Assembly (NCBI RefSeq): GCF_008710705.1
Contig: NZ_VYRZ01000001.1
Coordinates: 1,116,001-1,180,000 of the forward strand
Length of the DNA: 64,000 bases
Direction: 5' to 3'
Source: Microbacterium radiodurans
GTDB taxonomy: Bacteria > Actinomycetota > Actinomycetes > Actinomycetales > Microbacteriaceae
In this document: one piece after another, positions 62,167 through 64,000 of the stretch
Position numbering within the stretch: position 1 is the first letter of the stretch
How the letters are laid out: every line of letters starts with the position of its first letter
Position numbers and translations under genes: made by a program
Notes under the pieces: generated by a model
Told to the model about the DNA's origin: nothing
Databases searched by the model: none
What the model saw: the letters and a program-made list of their open reading frames with translations, nothing else

Positions 62167-63207
62167 TCAGTCGCGCGCGAGCCCGGTGTCGGACACCATG
62201 ACGCCCTCGCGCCCCGGCACGGGCGCCGTCGAGCTTCGGACCACCAGGCGCGCCTGCAGCCGTTCGGTCGACGGGGCGAGATCCGGGTCGCCCAGGTGCG
62301 CGCACAGGAGCCGAGCCGCAGCGGCGCCCTGCTCGCGCGGATTCTGAGCCAGAGTCGTCAAGGCGAACATCTCCGCGTACTCATGATCGTCGATGCCGAC
62401 GACGCTCAGCGCGGCCGGCACGGGGATGCCGAGTCGACGGGCCGCGATCATCGCTCCGATCGCGACCTCGTCGCAGACCGCGACGAGGGCTGTCGGCCGC
62501 TCGCGCAGGTCGCCGAGGAGGTCTACGGCGGCGGCGTACCCGCCCGGAAGCGACGTGAGAGCGGCGACATGCCGGGGGAGCAGGCCGGCCTCGCGCATCG
62601 TGTCGCGGTATCCCTCGAGACGGATGGCGTCGACGCTCGGGCCGCGCCCGTCGCCGGCGCCCCCGACGAACACCACATCGGTGTGGCCGAGCGCGAGCAG
62701 ATGCTCCGTCGCTCGTCGCGCCGCATGCAGGTCGTCGATCGCGACCGAGGTCGTTCCCTCGCCGCCTCCGATCACGCTGACGACGGGGCGCCCGATCGAG
62801 ACGAGGCGCTCGAGCTCGTGATCGTCGGGTTCGAGCCCGACGGCGATGAGACCGTCGAAGCGCTGGCGCGCGAGGAAGTCCTCGAACACGCGTGCGCGCC
62901 CCTCCGTGCCGGGACGGGCGTCGTAGAGCGTGAGGTCGAGGCCCTCGCGGAGGAGCACCGACTGGATCCCCTCGAGCACCTCGGCGAAGAACCAACGGGT
63001 CAGGTAGGGCATCACGACCCCCACGGCGCGCGTGCGTCCCGTCGCGAGACTGACAGCGCTCGTCGACGGAACGTAGCCGAGCGCGTCGGCGGCCGCGCGG
63101 ACGCGGCGGCGCGTCTGGTCCGAGACCTGCGAGCTGCCGGAGAGGGCGCGGCTGGCGGTCGCCTTCGACACGCCGGCGCTGCGGGCCACGTCTGCGATCC
63201 CGGTCAT
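62167..63207 (-). CDS. LacI-family sugar-responsive repressor
   Basis: The 346-residue protein starts with GGAAGGAG upstream. The HTH ADVARSAGVSKATASRALSG and hinge DALGYVPSTSAVSLATGRT are typical; the periplasmic-binding-like domain follows. It is divergent from the solute-binding gene at 63485 and probably controls it through GGAA-CGGTT-type sites seen near both promoters. Confidence 0.92.
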   Translation of the reverse strand: MTGIADVARSAGVSKATASRALSGSSQVSDQTRRRVRAAADALGYVPSTSAVSLATGRTRAVGVVMPYLTRWFFAEVLEGIQSVLLREGLDLTLYDARPGTEGRARVFEDFLARQRFDGLIAVGLEPDDHELERLVSIGRPVVSVIGGGEGTTSVAIDDLHAARRATEHLLALGHTDVVFVGGAGDGRGPSVDAIRLEGYRDTMREAGLLPRHVAALTSLPGGYAAAVDLLGDLRERPTALVAVCDEVAIGAMIAARRLGIPVPAALSVVGIDDHEYAEMFALTTLAQNPREQGAAAARLLCAHLGDPDLAPSTERLQARLVVRSSTAPVPGREGVMVSDTGLARD

Positions 63208-63246
63208 GGGTCTCCTTCCGTTCGGCGGCGTCGTTGCGAGGCCGAG

Positions 63247-63262
63247 TCCGGAACCGGTTGCG
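63247..63262. promoter_or_regulatory. LacI-operator-like site near the lacI-type gene
   Basis: TCCGGAACCGGTTGCG contains the perfect dyad AACCGGTT (63252-63259), 44 bp upstream of the repressor start. It matches the solute-binding operator at most positions. Confidence 0.5.
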
Positions 63263-63372
63263 GCGTCATTGTGGCACGGTCATCGACACCGACGCTAGGC
63301 GCCGATACCGAGTCGAGACAATTGTGAGAGCGATACCACAGCGATCGGTTACGCAGTCGTTATCCGAGCTGG

Positions 63373-63420
63373 TTGAGCCGCGCCGGATCCGTACTCTACG
63401 GTGGAGCCGGAAACGGTTCC
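63373..63420 (+). promoter_or_regulatory. Promoter and operator of the solute-binding gene
   Basis: TTGAGC (63373-63378), 18 nt, TACGGT (63397-63402), then the near-perfect dyad GGAAACGGTTCC (63409-63420) at the expected transcription start. A repressor bound here would block initiation. Confidence 0.6.
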
Positions 63421-63484
63421 ATACCACCCACGCACCACAGTGGACGGGGTCCCGAGGACGGGACCCACTCGATGAGGAGGACAC

Positions 63485-64000
63485 ATGAAGACCATTCCAC
63501 GCCGCGCCCTCGCGTTCGGTTCGCTGATCGCCGTCGGCGGTCTCGCGCTGGCGGCCTGCAGTGGCGGCCCCGGTTCGACCAGCGGCGGCGGCAGCAGCGG
63601 CGGCGGCGAGGGTGACACGGAGGTGACCGTCTACGGCACGATCTCCGACACCGAGGCCGAGCTGCTCGAGCAGTCCTGGGCCGACTGGGAGGAGGAGAAC
63701 GGGATCGACATCGTCTACGAAGCCTCCAAGGAGTTCGAGACGCAGATCCCGGTCCGCGCCCAGGGTGGCAACGCTCCCGACCTGGCGATCTTCCCGCAGC
63801 CCGGACTCATGCGCGACATGGCCGAGGCCGGCTACCTCAAGGAGGCGCCGCAGACGGTCATCGACAACGTGGAGGAAGGCTGGTCCGACGACTGGGCCGC
63901 CTACGGCCAGTACGACGGAACGCAGTACGGCGCGCCGCTCATGGCGAGCGTCAAGGGCTGGATCTGGTACTCGCCCTCGACCTTCGCGGAGAACGGCTGG
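63485..64000 (+). CDS. Sugar ABC transporter solute-binding lipoprotein, 3' end outside window
   Basis: ATG 63485 after GAGGAGG gives 172 visible codons. The N-terminus is a lipoprotein signal ending LAAC (Cys25), followed by a Gly/Ser linker. VTVYGTISDTEAELLEQSWADWEEENGIDIVYEAS is the family-1 opening (continuous over residues about 47-81), and FETQIPVRAQGGNAPDLAIFPQPG follows. It would bind a sugar outside the membrane for an ABC importer. The permeases probably follow past the window. Confidence 0.93.
   Translation, partial: MKTIPRRALAFGSLIAVGGLALAACSGGPGSTSGGGSSGGGEGDTEVTVYGTISDTEAELLEQSWADWEEENGIDIVYEASKEFETQIPVRAQGGNAPDLAIFPQPGLMRDMAEAGYLKEAPQTVIDNVEEGWSDDWAAYGQYDGTQYGAPLMASVKGWIWYSPSTFAENGW

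Overview
The window is GC-rich actinobacterial chromosome, most likely from Microbacterium or a close relative in the Microbacteriaceae. This rests on the codon bias, the many GTG starts, two DUF222/HNH (13E12-type) genes, two DUF2510 proteins, LAxTG-type surface sorting, and MaoC/HadAB-murB and secE-nusG-rplKA-rplJL blocks of actinobacterial type. There is no sign of phage, insertion sequence, integrase or CRISPR. It looks like a stable housekeeping backbone with accessory genes set between its parts.

Layout. 0-2.9 kb: end of a sugar ABC permease, an MsmX/UgpC-type ATPase and an alpha/beta hydrolase. 3-14 kb: two near-identical DUF222/HNH genes in opposite orientation enclosing yajQ, small membrane and DUF2510 proteins, a secreted zinc protease, an EF-G-binding-type zinc finger protein, tRNA-Tyr, an inositol monophosphatase, an M23 peptidase and tRNA-Thr/tRNA-Met. 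14-23.5 kb: a fructosamine-kinase-like protein, a CYP152-type P450, a DUF368 membrane protein, a GH15/SMP-30/SDR group, an ohrR-ohr peroxide operon and a small alarmone synthetase. 23.6-31 kb: a heterodimeric ABC exporter, a TauE/SafE permease, HadA/HadB-like MaoC proteins and murB. 31-38.7 kb: a solitary nuclease-like gene, an aminotransferase, an ABC-2 exporter and a large surface-anchored propeller protein, with four copies of a 64-bp palindrome between the genes. 38.7-48.4 kb: a PucR regulator divergent from a complete putrescine/GABA catabolic operon. 48.5-51.4 kb: tRNA-Trp, secE, nusG, rplK, rplA. 51.5-60.8 kb: accessory genes, namely nitronate monooxygenase, acylphosphatase, a lysE/lysG pair, a quinone-oxidoreductase-like protein, a MarR-controlled drug exporter, a 2H phosphoesterase, a YqaJ-type nuclease and a second nuclease-like gene flanked by palindromes. 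60.9-64 kb: rplJL with its leader, then a LacI regulator and the start of a sugar-binding lipoprotein.

How genes work together. The 40.3-48.4 kb operon encodes putrescine oxidase, two aldehyde dehydrogenases, GABA transaminase and an amine/amino-acid permease, enough to take putrescine to succinate. OhrR/Ohr, LysG/LysE and the MarR/MFS pair are classical regulator-effector units with visible operators or divergent promoters. About a dozen genes have a TANNNT -10 box ending 6 or 7 nt before the start codon, which implies widespread leaderless transcription.

The most unusual pattern is that both AbiEi-like/DUF559-like nuclease genes are bracketed by their own palindromic repeat family in the same geometry: one palindrome about 100 bp upstream and one at the stop codon. 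This resembles the REP/RAYT arrangement but with a different protein family.
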